From: Casp-actino8 sp001510455
GTDB lineage: Bacteria; Actinomycetota; Acidimicrobiia; Acidimicrobiales; Ilumatobacteraceae
Assembly: GCA_027592035.1 (NCBI GenBank)
Contig: JAQCIK010000001.1
Coordinates: forward strand, 1 to 64,000
Direction: 5' to 3'
Length of the DNA: 64,000 bases
Shown: piece after piece, positions 34,364-47,940 of the stretch
How the letters are laid out: the number at the start of each line of letters is the position of its first letter
How positions within the stretch are numbered: the first letter of the stretch is position 1
Translations under genes and position numbers: made by a program
Notes under the pieces: generated by a model
Told to the model about the DNA's origin: nothing
Seen by the model: the letters and a program-made list of their open reading frames with translations, nothing else
The model's database searches: none

Positions 34364-34369
34364 TAACGT
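34364..34369 (+). promoter_or_regulatory. -10 hexamer TAACGT of coaE-uvrB
   Basis: TAACGT, six bases, then ATG at 34376. Confidence 0.6.
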
Positions 34370-34375
34370 GCAGTC

Positions 34376-35019
34376 ATGATTCTCGTCGGACTCACAGGCG
34401 GTATCGGTTCCGGTAAGTCGACCGTGTCGGCGCTGCTCGCTCAGCGAGGGGCCGTGATCGTCGATGCCGACGCCATCACCCGTGAGGTTCAGCAACCGGG
34501 ATCGCCGGTCCTCACCGAATTGGCCGAGTGCTTCGGATCGAACGTGATCGCCGATGACGGCGGTCTCGACCGTGCCGCAGTTGCATCGGTCGTCTTCGGC
34601 GACCCCGAGGCTCTGAAGAAATTGAACGCGATCGTGCATCCGGCGGTTGGTCGCCTCATGAACGATCGAATCATCGAACAGCGAAGCACCGACAATGTGG
34701 TGATCCTCGACATTCCCTTGCTCACCGAGAACCCCCGAGAGGGCCTCCAGGGTCGAATCGTTGTCGACGTGCCGGTCGAGACGCAGGTCGAGCGTTTGGT
34801 TCGATTCCGTGGATTCTCGGAGGAGGATGCTCGGGCTCGTATCGCTCGTCAGGCGGCCCGGGAGGAGCGATTGGCGGCCGCTGACTTCGTCGTCGACAAC
34901 AGCGGCGCGCCCGAGGACCTGGAGTCCCAAGTCGATCGTTTGTGGGCCTGGCTGACGTCACTCCCGCAACTTCCCAACGACTACGAACCGATTCTGCCCA
35001 CGTCGCGACCACCGGCGTC

Positions 35020-35023
<4 letters not shown>
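34376..35023 (+). CDS. coaE: Dephospho-CoA kinase
   Basis: A 215-residue P-loop kinase performing the last step of coenzyme A synthesis. Walker A is GLTGGIGSGKSTVS at the N-terminus, followed by VDADAITREVQ and VLDIPLLTEN, all standard. The last 10 or so residues are proline-rich. The ATG has a leaderless promoter. The stop overlaps the uvrB start by four bases (ATGA), a common actinobacterial neighbour pair. Confidence 0.94.
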
Positions 35024-37050
<2,027 letters not shown>

Positions 37051-37072
37051 GGGGCGTTCGGGTCTCCATCGG

Positions 37073-37078
37073 TAATGT
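37073..37078 (+). promoter_or_regulatory. -10 hexamer TAATGT of uvrA
   Basis: TAATGT, seven bases, then GTG at 37086. uvrA therefore probably has a promoter of its own after uvrB. Confidence 0.55.
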
Positions 37079-37085
37079 CGGCCGG

Positions 37086-39929
<2,844 letters not shown>

Positions 39930-39940
39930 GGGTGCACTCC

Positions 39941-39946
39941 TAGGCT
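39941..39946 (+). promoter_or_regulatory. -10 hexamer TAGGCT of uvrC
   Basis: TAGGCT, six bases, then ATG at 39953. Confidence 0.6.
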
Positions 39947-39952
39947 GACGTC

Positions 39953-41836
39953 ATGCGCGAGCGTCCGACCGGAATTCCCGACTCTCCGGGCTCGTATCAG
40001 TTCAAGGATCCTCACGGGCGAGTGATCTATGTCGGAAAGGCCAGCAGCCTTCGCTCGCGCTTGTCGAGTTATTTCCAGGATCCGTCCCTTCTGCATCCGC
40101 GCACGGCTCAGATGGTCGCCGAGGCCGAATCGGTCGAGTGGATCACCGTTCGCAACGAACTCGAAGCCCTGATGCTCGAGTACACGCTCATCAAGGAGCA
40201 TCGTCCTCGCTACAACATTCGCCTGCGAGACGACAAGAGCTATCCATTCCTCGCCGTGACCGTCGACGAAGAATGGCCGCGTGCCTTCGTGATGAGAGGC
40301 ACTCGCCGCAAGGGAACTCGGTACTTCGGGCCCTTCGCCCACGCATACGCGATTCGAGACACCCTCGATCTCCTTCTGCGAACCTTTCCGATCCGTACCT
40401 GTAGTGACGGCAAGTTCGAGCAACATCGCCGCTTGGGTCGGCCGTGTCTGCTGTATCACATCGAGAAATGCAGCGGTCCGTGCGTCGGTGGAGTCGAGAC
40501 CGATTCGTACGTATCGTTGGTTCGTGATCTGTGCAAATTCCTCGACGGTGACACCGACGGTGTCGTCAGCGAACTTCGCGAGCAGATGGAACGAGCTTCG
40601 CAAGCTCTCGAATTCGAACGAGCTGCTCGCCTGCGGGATCGTCTGCAGTCCGTCGAACGAGCGGTCGAGAAGCAACAGATGGTGGCCGAACGGGACGAGG
40701 ATTTCGATGCGATCGCAGTGGTCGACGACGATCTGGAAGCCGCAGTGCAGGTCTTCTACGTCAGGCGGGGCCGGGTCGTCGGCCGCAAAGGTCTGGTGAT
40801 CGACAAGGTCGAAGATCTGACGCCCTCCGGACTGGGTCACCGAATCGTCGAGCTTCTGTACGGGGACGAACCCGTACTCGGCACACCCCCGGCTCTCCTC
40901 GTCGAGACCGAACCGGACCGTGTTGAGGTTCTCGAGGAGTGGCTGTCCAATCGTCGGGGGACGAAGGTGAGTGTTCGAGTTCCGAAGAGAGGGGACAAGC
41001 GCACCCTTCTCGAGACGGCCCGAATGAACGCCAAGGAAGAGTTCACTCGCCACCGGATCAAGAGGGCCAGTGATCACAACAGTCGGAGTCGAGCCCTGAC
41101 CGAGATTCAAGACGCACTCGCACTTCCCGACGCACCACTTCGTATCGAGTGTTACGACATGGCCCATCTCCACGGAACCGATTACGTGGGATCGATGGTC
41201 GTGATGGAGGATGGGCTGCCGGCCAAACGCGAATACCGACGATTCAAGATCAAGACCGTCGACGGGAATGACGACTACGCAGCGATGCGCGAGGTGCTCA
41301 CTCGCCGACTGTCGGCCTATCTGAGTGAGCGTGACGAAATGCTCGGCGACGAAGGGTCCGGACCTCGTCGATTCGCCTATCCACCCCAATTGCTCCTTGT
41401 CGACGGCGGACGGGGGCAGTTGTCCGTGGCCGTCGACGTCGTCAAGCGTCTCGGTCTCGACTCCGAGATCCCGGTCGCCGCATTGGCCAAGAAGTTCGAA
41501 GAGGTTTTCGTGCCCGATCGCGATGTTCCGATCGTCTTCGCTCGCGGAAGCGAAGGTCTGTTCATGCTTCAGCGAATTCGTGACGAAGCGCACCGTTTCG
41601 CCAATACGTTTCACCGTGAGCTGCGGAGCAAGCGAATGACTTCCGGCTCATTGTCCGGGATACCAGGTCTCGGAGAGGCCCGGCAGAAGAGGTTGGTGAA
41701 GACCTTCGGCGGAGTGAACGCCGTGAAGGCGGCCTCCCTCGAAGACCTGTTGGCGGTGTCGTGGCTGCCGAGCGCGGTCGCTCACGCGGTTCACGAGAAG
41801 TTCCACGGTCCGGAGAACGTCGTTCAGGAGAAGTGA
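39953..41836 (+). CDS. uvrC: UvrABC system protein C
   Basis: A 627-residue nuclease making both incisions in excision repair. The N-terminal GIY-YIG domain reads GSYQFKDPHGRVIYVGKASS. A UVR domain (LEFERAARLRDRLQSVE) contacts UvrB. The C-terminal RNase H-like nuclease has IECYDMAHLHG and LLVDGGRGQL, and tandem helix-hairpin-helix motifs (IPGLGEARQKRLVKTFGG) end the protein. Its last 13 bases overlap the convergent LLM gene. Confidence 0.96.
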   Translation: MRERPTGIPDSPGSYQFKDPHGRVIYVGKASSLRSRLSSYFQDPSLLHPRTAQMVAEAESVEWITVRNELEALMLEYTLIKEHRPRYNIRLRDDKSYPFLAVTVDEEWPRAFVMRGTRRKGTRYFGPFAHAYAIRDTLDLLLRTFPIRTCSDGKFEQHRRLGRPCLLYHIEKCSGPCVGGVETDSYVSLVRDLCKFLDGDTDGVVSELREQMERASQALEFERAARLRDRLQSVERAVEKQQMVAERDEDFDAIAVVDDDLEAAVQVFYVRRGRVVGRKGLVIDKVEDLTPSGLGHRIVELLYGDEPVLGTPPALLVETEPDRVEVLEEWLSNRRGTKVSVRVPKRGDKRTLLETARMNAKEEFTRHRIKRASDHNSRSRALTEIQDALALPDAPLRIECYDMAHLHGTDYVGSMVVMEDGLPAKREYRRFKIKTVDGNDDYAAMREVLTRRLSAYLSERDEMLGDEGSGPRRFAYPPQLLLVDGGRGQLSVAVDVVKRLGLDSEIPVAALAKKFEEVFVPDRDVPIVFARGSEGLFMLQRIRDEAHRFANTFHRELRSKRMTSGSLSGIPGLGEARQKRLVKTFGGVNAVKAASLEDLLAVSWLPSAVAHAVHEKFHGPENVVQEK

Positions 41837-42738
41837 GGCAGAACTTCGGCTCGGAACATCTCGTAGGAACCACGACGTTCGGAGGGATCGCTCCCGAGGG
41901 TGAAATCAGGAACGATGACTTCGTCGAAGCCTGCTTGGATGAATTGTCCGATGGCTTCGACGAAGGTCTCGACGCCACCGGCGATCGAACGATCGAACGG
42001 GGCGACGGCCAGGACGGATTCGGCCGTCGTGCGATCGGGGGTCGGAAAGAAGAGGGCTTGAACGGACCGATGGAGTGATTTCGGATCCCGTCCGTGCCTC
42101 TCGCATGCCTGGTCGATGACGGCCGCTTTGGTGGCCGCGACCTCCGGAGTGCCCCATGTGTTCCATTCGTCGGCCGTCGTGACGGTGATCCGCGACATAC
42201 GTGGCCCACCGGTTCCGACCATGATCGGGAGACGGCCCTGGACGGGCGATGGACGACATGGCGCGTCGACGATCTGGAAATGGCGGCCGGAGAACGTGGT
42301 CCGATCCTGGGTCAACAGACTCCTGACGACGGCGATCGCCTCTTCGAATCGATCGACTCGCTCGCGATTGTCGAGGAGCGGAATTCCGTAGGCGCGATGC
42401 TCGTTCACTTGCCAACCAGCACCGATTCCGAGGGTGAGGCGACCCTTGCTGATGCGATCGATCGTGGCGGCCGTATTGGCGAGCAAGGCCGGGTGGCGCA
42501 CGGTCGTCGGCGAGACGAGAGAACCGATTCGAATTCGTTCGGTCACCGCTGCCGTGGCCGAGAGAATCGACCAGATCTCATGAACGTCACCGTCGGCTAC
42601 CGAACCGTCCTCGGTGTTCGGCATGAAGTGATCGGCGTACCACAGACAATGCCAGTGACCGTCGTCGACGAATTCGGCGAGGGAACGAACCTCGGGCCAG
42701 GAACGCTCCGGAGAGGGCCACACCGAGAAGAGAGTCAT
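41824..42738 (-). CDS. LLM-class oxidoreductase
   Basis: A 304-residue luciferase-like TIM-barrel protein, presumably F420- or FMN-dependent. Visible are LWYADHFMPN, RIRIGSLVSPTTVRHP, KGRLTLGIGAGWQVNEHRAYG and LPIMVGTGGPRM. The substrate is unknown. It lies between uvrC and the methyltransferase at 42781, where actinobacterial genomes usually go straight from uvrC to rapZ, so it is an insertion in a conserved block. The start ATG is six bases after TAGGGT. Confidence 0.85.
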   Translation of the reverse strand: MTLFSVWPSPERSWPEVRSLAEFVDDGHWHCLWYADHFMPNTEDGSVADGDVHEIWSILSATAAVTERIRIGSLVSPTTVRHPALLANTAATIDRISKGRLTLGIGAGWQVNEHRAYGIPLLDNRERVDRFEEAIAVVRSLLTQDRTTFSGRHFQIVDAPCRPSPVQGRLPIMVGTGGPRMSRITVTTADEWNTWGTPEVAATKAAVIDQACERHGRDPKSLHRSVQALFFPTPDRTTAESVLAVAPFDRSIAGGVETFVEAIGQFIQAGFDEVIVPDFTLGSDPSERRGSYEMFRAEVLPHFS

Positions 42739-42744
42739 GGTCGG

Positions 42745-42750
42745 ACCCTA
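42745..42750 (-). promoter_or_regulatory. -10 hexamer TAGGGT of the LLM gene at 42738
   Basis: TAGGGT, six bases, then ATG at 42738 on the minus strand. It is back to back with the promoter at 42769. Confidence 0.6.
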
Positions 42751-42768
42751 GTGATCGCCCTCTGGACC

Positions 42769-42774
42769 TAAGGT
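42769..42774 (+). promoter_or_regulatory. -10 hexamer TAAGGT of the methyltransferase gene at 42781
   Basis: TAAGGT, six bases, then GTG at 42781. The whole divergent region is only 42 bases, so the two promoters share their -35 space. Confidence 0.6.
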
Positions 42775-42780
42775 GATTCG

Positions 42781-43521
42781 GTGAGTGATGGCTTGTGGGA
42801 GGACAATGCTGCGTGGTGGATCGACGGATTCACCGACGGAGCGGATCCGGAGTACGAGGAACAGATCGTTCCGATGGCCGTCGCCGACCTCGCCGGTTAC
42901 CGCACGATCCTCGACGTCGGTTGCGGAGACGGCCAGATCGGCCGGGCCCTGATGCGCGCTCACGGATCGCACGTCGTCGGAATCGATCCCACGTGGAATC
43001 AGATCACGGTCGCCAAGGAGCGAAGCGTGCTCGAGAACGGATCGGTGATGTCGGTCGCACGCGCCGGAGCCGATCGCCTTCCCTTCGCCGACGGTTCGTT
43101 CGATGCCGTGGTGGCGTGTCTGGTGTTCGAACACATACGCGAAGTCGACTCGGCCATCGAAGAGGTCGCGCGCGTCCTGCGCCCTGGTGGCCGCTTCTCG
43201 TTCTTCTTGAACCATCCGCTCCTTCAGACGCCCGGAAGCGGGTGGATCGACGACCAGATCCTCGATCCACCCGAGCAGTATTGGCGGATCGGTCCGTATC
43301 TGATCGAAGAAGAGAGTGTGGAAGAGGTCGAAAAGGACGTCTTCATTCCCTTCATTCATCGGCCTCTGTCTCGCTACGTGGGAGCCCTGGTCAGAGAAGG
43401 CCTCGTCATCACCGGACTGGCCGAGCCGGCGCCGCCGGCCGGCTTCCTCGCTCGCGCCTCCGAGTACGAGGCCGCGGCGACGATTCCTCGACTGTTGCAT
43501 CTGCGAGCCGACAAACGCTGA
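42781..43521 (+). CDS. SAM-dependent methyltransferase
   Basis: A 246-residue class I methyltransferase. Motif I is ILDVGCGDGQIGRAL near residue 42, followed by VVGIDPTW, DRLPFADGSFDAVVACLVFEH and ARVLRPGGRFSFFL, a UbiE/Methyltransf_11-type core. Small-molecule O- or C-methylation is likely but the substrate is not evident. It lies between uvrC and rapZ. Confidence 0.82.
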   Translation: MSDGLWEDNAAWWIDGFTDGADPEYEEQIVPMAVADLAGYRTILDVGCGDGQIGRALMRAHGSHVVGIDPTWNQITVAKERSVLENGSVMSVARAGADRLPFADGSFDAVVACLVFEHIREVDSAIEEVARVLRPGGRFSFFLNHPLLQTPGSGWIDDQILDPPEQYWRIGPYLIEEESVEEVEKDVFIPFIHRPLSRYVGALVREGLVITGLAEPAPPAGFLARASEYEAAATIPRLLHLRADKR

Positions 43522-43580
43522 ATCGTTCTCCTGATCGTCTCGCCAGGTCGTCTCTCCACATCGACTCCCCATCACCTTGC

Positions 43581-43586
43581 TAGCGT
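43581..43586 (+). promoter_or_regulatory. -10 hexamer TAGCGT of rapZ
   Basis: TAGCGT lies eight bases before the GTG at 43595. Confidence 0.45.
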
Positions 43587-43594
43587 CATCGTCA

Positions 43595-44440
43595 GTGGCC
43601 GACATCTTGGTGATCACAGGAATGTCCGGAGCCGGTCGTAGCGCGACGGCGGCGGTCCTCGAGGATCTCGGGTGGTACGTCGTGGACAACCTTCCGACGA
43701 CGCTCGTCGACACCATCGTCGAGTTGGCGAGCCAACCGTCGTCGTCGATCGAGAAGCTGGCGCTCGTGGCCGGTCGTCAACACCTCGAACTGATGCCCAA
43801 GGTCGCTGGTCTGCGATCGGCTGGGCACCGCGTCCGAGTCGTGTATCTCGACGCCTCCGACCACGAACTGGTCAATCGGTACGAGGCGACCAGGCGCCGA
43901 CATCCACTCTCCAGTGAAGTGGACGGTCTCCTGGAGGCGATCCAGAAGGAGCGGGTTCTCCTCGAATCGATCAAGGCCGATTGCGACCTCTCGATCGACA
44001 CCACCGACCTCAACGTTCATCAGCTCAAATCCCGCCTTCTCGACGTCTTCGAGACGAGTGGAACCGACCGCCTCGAGGTCACGGTGGAGTCGTTCGGCTT
44101 CAAATACGGGATCCCCCTCGACGCCGACATGGTGATGGACGTGCGTTTCCTCCCCAATCCCCACTGGGAGGAGACACTCCGTCCGCTCACGGGCCTCGAC
44201 GAGCCGGTTCGGCGGTTCGTGCTCGAGCAGGGGGCGGCCGGTCGGTTCGTCGACGACCTCGTGACGCTCATCAGCGGAGTTCTTCCCGAATTCGTTCGCG
44301 AGGGCAAGAGTTATCTCACGGTCGCCGTGGGCTGCACCGGGGGTCGACATCGGTCGGTCGCCGTCGCCGAAGAGGTGGCCAATCGGCTCCGTCGAACGGG
44401 GCAGCCGGTTCGAACCGGTCATCGTGACGTTGGTCGCTGA
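43595..44440 (+). CDS. rapZ: RapZ/YvcJ-family nucleotide-binding protein
   Basis: A 281-residue P-loop protein. Walker A is ITGMSGAGRSATAAVLEDLGW, with Arg for Lys as in many actinobacterial members, followed by VVDNLP. The C-terminal RNA/metabolite-binding domain has SFGFKYGIPLDADMVMDVRF, then PNPHWEETLRPLTGLD, and ends with GCTGGRHRSVAVAEE. In enterobacteria RapZ targets an sRNA for decay in amino-sugar control; in Gram-positives the role is less clear. The GTG 43595 start places Walker A normally. The usual downstream yvcK and whiA are absent. Confidence 0.9.
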   Translation: MADILVITGMSGAGRSATAAVLEDLGWYVVDNLPTTLVDTIVELASQPSSSIEKLALVAGRQHLELMPKVAGLRSAGHRVRVVYLDASDHELVNRYEATRRRHPLSSEVDGLLEAIQKERVLLESIKADCDLSIDTTDLNVHQLKSRLLDVFETSGTDRLEVTVESFGFKYGIPLDADMVMDVRFLPNPHWEETLRPLTGLDEPVRRFVLEQGAAGRFVDDLVTLISGVLPEFVREGKSYLTVAVGCTGGRHRSVAVAEEVANRLRRTGQPVRTGHRDVGR

Positions 44441-44524
44441 TCACCAGGAGATACGGAGCCACGGGGGGCCTCGGAACTAGGTTTTCCGGCGAAGAGTCGG
44501 GTCCTTCCGACGGAAAGGGGCGTC

Positions 44525-45544
44525 ATGGTCGTTCGAGTGGGAATCAACGGCTTCGGTCGAATCGGTCGGAATTTCTTTCGGGCGGTACGGAGTCGTGGAG
44601 CCGACGTCGAGATCGTGGCGGTGAACGATCTGGGCTCGCTCGAGACGATGGCGCACCTGTTGAAGTACGACTCGGTTCTCGGCGTTCTCCCGAACGAGAT
44701 CAAGGCGACCGCCGAGGGAATTTCCATCGACGGTCGGAGTATCAAGGTGCTGAGCGAGCGAGATCCCAAGAACCTTCCGTGGGGTGACCTCGGTGTCGAT
44801 CTCGTGATCGAAAGTACCGGAATCTTCACGAAGCGCGATACGGCGGCTGCACACCTGGACGGTGGTGCGCCATTGGTGGTCGTCTCCGCTCCGTGCGACA
44901 ACGCCGATGCCACGTTCGTGTATGGGGTCAATCACGACGATTTCGATCACTCTCGGCACAAGGTGGTGTCGAACGCCAGTTGCACGACCAATTGCTTCGT
45001 ACCGCTCGTGAAGGTGCTCGACGATGCATTCGGAGTGAGTGAAGGGCTGATGCAAACCGTTCACGCGTACACCGGAGACCAGATGCTCGTCGACGGGCCG
45101 CACAAGGATCTGCGCCGGGCTCGCGGAGCGGCGATCAACATCGTTCCGACGAGCACGGGAGCAGCTCGCGCCACGAGCCTCGTTCTCGAGAGCATGAAGG
45201 GCAAGCTCGACGGAACGTCGCTGCGGGTTCCGGTGCCCACGGGTTCGATCGTGGACTTCACGGTCAACTTGAACACCTCGGCTTCCGTCGACGAGATCAA
45301 TGGAGCGTTCAAGAAGGCCGCCGAGTCCTCTCCATTGAAGGGTGTGCTTCGCTACACCGAAGATCCGATCGTCTCGAGTGACATCGTGACCGATCCTCAC
45401 AGCAGCATCTTCGATGCCGGTCTGACGGCGTCGATGGGCAAGATGGCCAAGGTCCTGGCGTGGTACGACAACGAGTGGGGTTACAGCAATCGCCTCGTCG
45501 ATCTCACGCTGCACGCCGGTGCGCGCATCGAACGCTCGGCTTGA
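44525..45544 (+). CDS. gap: Glyceraldehyde-3-phosphate dehydrogenase
   Basis: A 339-residue glycolytic dehydrogenase. The NAD loop is VGINGFGRIGRNFFR, the catalytic Cys lies in SNASCTTNCFVPL, and the C-terminal WYDNEWGYSNRLVDL is canonical. The ATG follows GAAAGGGGCG, a good ribosome-binding site. The stop overlaps the pgk start by one base (TGATG). It is the first gene of the gap-pgk-tpiA operon. Confidence 0.96.
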   Translation: MVVRVGINGFGRIGRNFFRAVRSRGADVEIVAVNDLGSLETMAHLLKYDSVLGVLPNEIKATAEGISIDGRSIKVLSERDPKNLPWGDLGVDLVIESTGIFTKRDTAAAHLDGGAPLVVVSAPCDNADATFVYGVNHDDFDHSRHKVVSNASCTTNCFVPLVKVLDDAFGVSEGLMQTVHAYTGDQMLVDGPHKDLRRARGAAINIVPTSTGAARATSLVLESMKGKLDGTSLRVPVPTGSIVDFTVNLNTSASVDEINGAFKKAAESSPLKGVLRYTEDPIVSSDIVTDPHSSIFDAGLTASMGKMAKVLAWYDNEWGYSNRLVDLTLHAGARIERSA

Positions 45545-46671
45545 TGATCGGCGATCTCCCGACCCTCGAGGATCTCGGTGACGTCTCCGGACGTCGGGTC
45601 CTGGTTCGGACCGATTTCAACGTTCCTCTCGAGGCCCGGCCCGACGGAGGTCGTCGGATCACCGACGATTTCCGAATCCGCGCCGCTTTGCCCACGATCG
45701 AGTGGCTGACGGAGCGGGGAGCGCACGTCGTGTGTGCGAGCCATCTCGGTCGGCCGAAGGGAACTCCGGACGAGCGCTATTCCATGGCGCCGGTGGCCGA
45801 GCGTCTTGCGGAACTGGCGCCCGGCGTCGAACTGCTCGAGAACCTTCGTTTCGATGCCGGAGAAGAAGGTGATTCCCCGGCCTTCGTGGAGCGACTGGTC
45901 GAGGGAGTCGACATGTACGTCGACGATGCCTTCGGGGCCGCGCATCGATCGCACGCGTCGATCGTCGGCCCGCCTCGCACCCTGCCCTCGGCGATGGGGC
46001 GATTATTGGCCCGTGAAGTCGAGGTTCTTCTCGAACTTCGGCGTCGTCCGAAGCATCCGTTCGTCGCAGTTCTCGGTGGTTCGAAGATCTCCGACAAGCT
46101 AGGCGTCGTCGAAGCACTGCTCGAAGTGGTCGACGGGTTGGTCATCGGAGGTGCGATGTGCTTCACCTTTCTGGCCGCTCAGGGTCATTCGATCGGCGAT
46201 TCCTTGTTCGAACCCGAACAGGTCGAGACCTGTCGTCGACTGCTCGAGACGGGGAAGGCGATACATCTTCCCGAAGACATCACCGGAGTCGATGCCGACG
46301 GCAACTACGCCACGTTCGGGCGACGACTTCCTCCGGGTGCCAAAGGTTTCGACATCGGGCCCGGTTCGGCAGCGGCGTTCAGTGACATCATCATGGAGGC
46401 GCGTACCGTCTTCTGGAACGGCCCGATGGGCATGTTCGAGGACGAGCGTTTCGCCAAGGGAACGCGAACGATCGCTGAAGCCATGGCCGAAACGAAGGCG
46501 TTCACGGTGGTCGGCGGTGGAGATTCGGCGGCCGCGTTGGCCCAATTCGGTCTCGACGATCGGATCGATCATGTGTCGACCGGTGGAGGCGCGTCCCTCG
46601 AACTCCTCGAACTGGGAGACCTTCCCGGACTCGCCGCTCTCAGAAAGGCACCCAATGTCGTCCAAGCATGA
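45544..46671 (+). CDS. pgk: Phosphoglycerate kinase
   Basis: A 375-residue kinase of lower glycolysis. VLVRTDFNVPLEARPDGGRR binds substrate at the N-terminus, ASHLGRPKG follows, and the nucleotide domain has LGGSKISDKLGVVEALL and FWNGPMGMFEDERFAKGT, ending in STGGGASLELLE. It is a little shorter than the usual 390-400 residues but all motifs are there. The ATG overlaps the gap stop; the tpiA start lies inside its last codons. Confidence 0.95.
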   Translation: MIGDLPTLEDLGDVSGRRVLVRTDFNVPLEARPDGGRRITDDFRIRAALPTIEWLTERGAHVVCASHLGRPKGTPDERYSMAPVAERLAELAPGVELLENLRFDAGEEGDSPAFVERLVEGVDMYVDDAFGAAHRSHASIVGPPRTLPSAMGRLLAREVEVLLELRRRPKHPFVAVLGGSKISDKLGVVEALLEVVDGLVIGGAMCFTFLAAQGHSIGDSLFEPEQVETCRRLLETGKAIHLPEDITGVDADGNYATFGRRLPPGAKGFDIGPGSAAAFSDIIMEARTVFWNGPMGMFEDERFAKGTRTIAEAMAETKAFTVVGGGDSAAALAQFGLDDRIDHVSTGGGASLELLELGDLPGLAALRKAPNVVQA

Positions 46672-47446
46672 CCGTCGCCCTCTCGTCAGTGGCAACTGGA
46701 AGATGAACCTCAACCATTTCGAGGCGATCCAGATCGTGCAGAAGTTGAGTTATCTCGTGACGAAGGACGATTTCGAACAAGTCGACGTCACGATTCACCC
46801 TCCATTCACCGACCTTCGTAGCGTTCAGACGCTGATCGAGGCCGACGAATTGCGGTTCGTTCTCGGCGCTCAGAACTGCCATCACGAGAAGTCCGGGGCC
46901 TTCACCGGGGAGATAGCCGCACCTTTCCTGGCCAAACTCGGCGTGCGGTACGTGATCTGCGGCCACAGCGAACGCCGTCAGATGTTCGGTGAGTCCGATG
47001 CGGTCGTGGCCGCCAAGGTTGCGGCAGTGCTGTCCCATGGCATGACGCCGATCGTGTGCGTGGGTGAGACCCAGGGGGAACGAGAAGCGGGCTCGACGAT
47101 CGATCGAGTCACGTCACAGGTTCGGGAGTCCCTGTCCGGGTGCAACGCCGGCCAGGTGGCCGGCCTCGTGGTGGCCTACGAGCCGATCTGGGCCATCGGA
47201 ACCGGGTTGACCGCCACGGCCGACGATGCTCAGACCGTGTGCGCATCGATTCGTCGGACCGTTTCCGATGGTTGGGGTTCCGACACGGCCGAGCAGGTCA
47301 GGATCCAGTATGGAGGGTCGGTCAAGGCCGGAAATATCGCCGAGATCATGGATGGTCCCGATGTCGACGGAGTGCTCGTCGGAGGGGCCAGTCTCGATCC
47401 CGACGAGTTCGCTCGGATCGTTCAGTTCCCACAGCACGTCCGCTGA
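46655..47446 (+). CDS. tpiA: Triosephosphate isomerase
   Basis: A 263-residue TIM barrel. The substrate-binding Lys is in VSGNWKMNLNH, the catalytic His and Glu are in CGHSERRQMFGESD and VAYEPIWAIGTG, and the phosphate loop is YGGSVKAGNI with LVGGASLD. The ATG lies 17 bases inside the end of pgk. Immediately after its stop begins the remnant of an ABC-transporter gene in another frame. Confidence 0.95.
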   Translation: MSSKHDRRPLVSGNWKMNLNHFEAIQIVQKLSYLVTKDDFEQVDVTIHPPFTDLRSVQTLIEADELRFVLGAQNCHHEKSGAFTGEIAAPFLAKLGVRYVICGHSERRQMFGESDAVVAAKVAAVLSHGMTPIVCVGETQGEREAGSTIDRVTSQVRESLSGCNAGQVAGLVVAYEPIWAIGTGLTATADDAQTVCASIRRTVSDGWGSDTAEQVRIQYGGSVKAGNIAEIMDGPDVDGVLVGGASLDPDEFARIVQFPQHVR

Positions 47447-47921
47447 TCGGGCGCTCGCGAGCGAACCCCGCCTCTTGATTCTCGACGAGCCGGTTTCGGC
47501 CCTCGACGTGAGCATTCAGGCCGGTGTGGTCAATCTCTTGGAGGACCTACAGGATCGTCTCGGTTTGGCGTTCGTGTTCATCGCTCATGACCTGTCGGTC
47601 GTGAGACACATCTCCGACAAGGTGGCCGTGATGTATCTCGGCAAGTTGGTCGAGATGGCCGATGCCGAAACTCTGTACGAGCGAGCCGCTCATCCCTATA
47701 CCCAGGCACTCCTGTCGGCGATCCCGGTGCCCGATCCCGTGGCGGAGAGGGGTCGGCGTCGAATCATGCTCGAAGGTGACGTCCCGTCGCCCATCGACCC
47801 TCCGTCCGGGTGCCGGTTCCGGACGCGATGCCCGAGGGCCGAATCGCGCTGCGCAGACGAGGAGCCCGCCCTCGTCGACCGTGGTCAGGGCCACCCAGTG
47901 GCCTGCCACTTTCCGGGTTGA
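47447..47921 (+). pseudogene. C-terminal remnant of an oligopeptide/dipeptide ABC transporter ATPase (OppF/DppF-like)
   Basis: From the base after the tpiA stop, an open frame reads ALASEPRLLILDEPVSALDV (Walker B and D-loop), then VFIAHDLSVVRHISDKVAVM (switch His) and HPYTQALLSAIPVPDP, and ends with the CRFRTRCPRAE and VACHFPG tail of OppD/OppF ATPases. The Walker A, Q-loop and signature LSGGQ regions are missing, so about the first half of the gene is gone. There is no start codon or ribosome-binding site at the junction. A nonfunctional remnant is most likely. Its frame remains open and intact to the natural stop, so the loss may be recent. Confidence 0.8.
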
Positions 47922-47926
47922 GGCGT

Positions 47927-47932
47927 TAGGAT
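47927..47932 (+). promoter_or_regulatory. -10 hexamer TAGGAT of secG
   Basis: TAGGAT lies eight bases before the GTG at 47941 and overlaps the end of the ABC remnant. Confidence 0.45.
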
Positions 47933-47940
47933 CGACGTTC

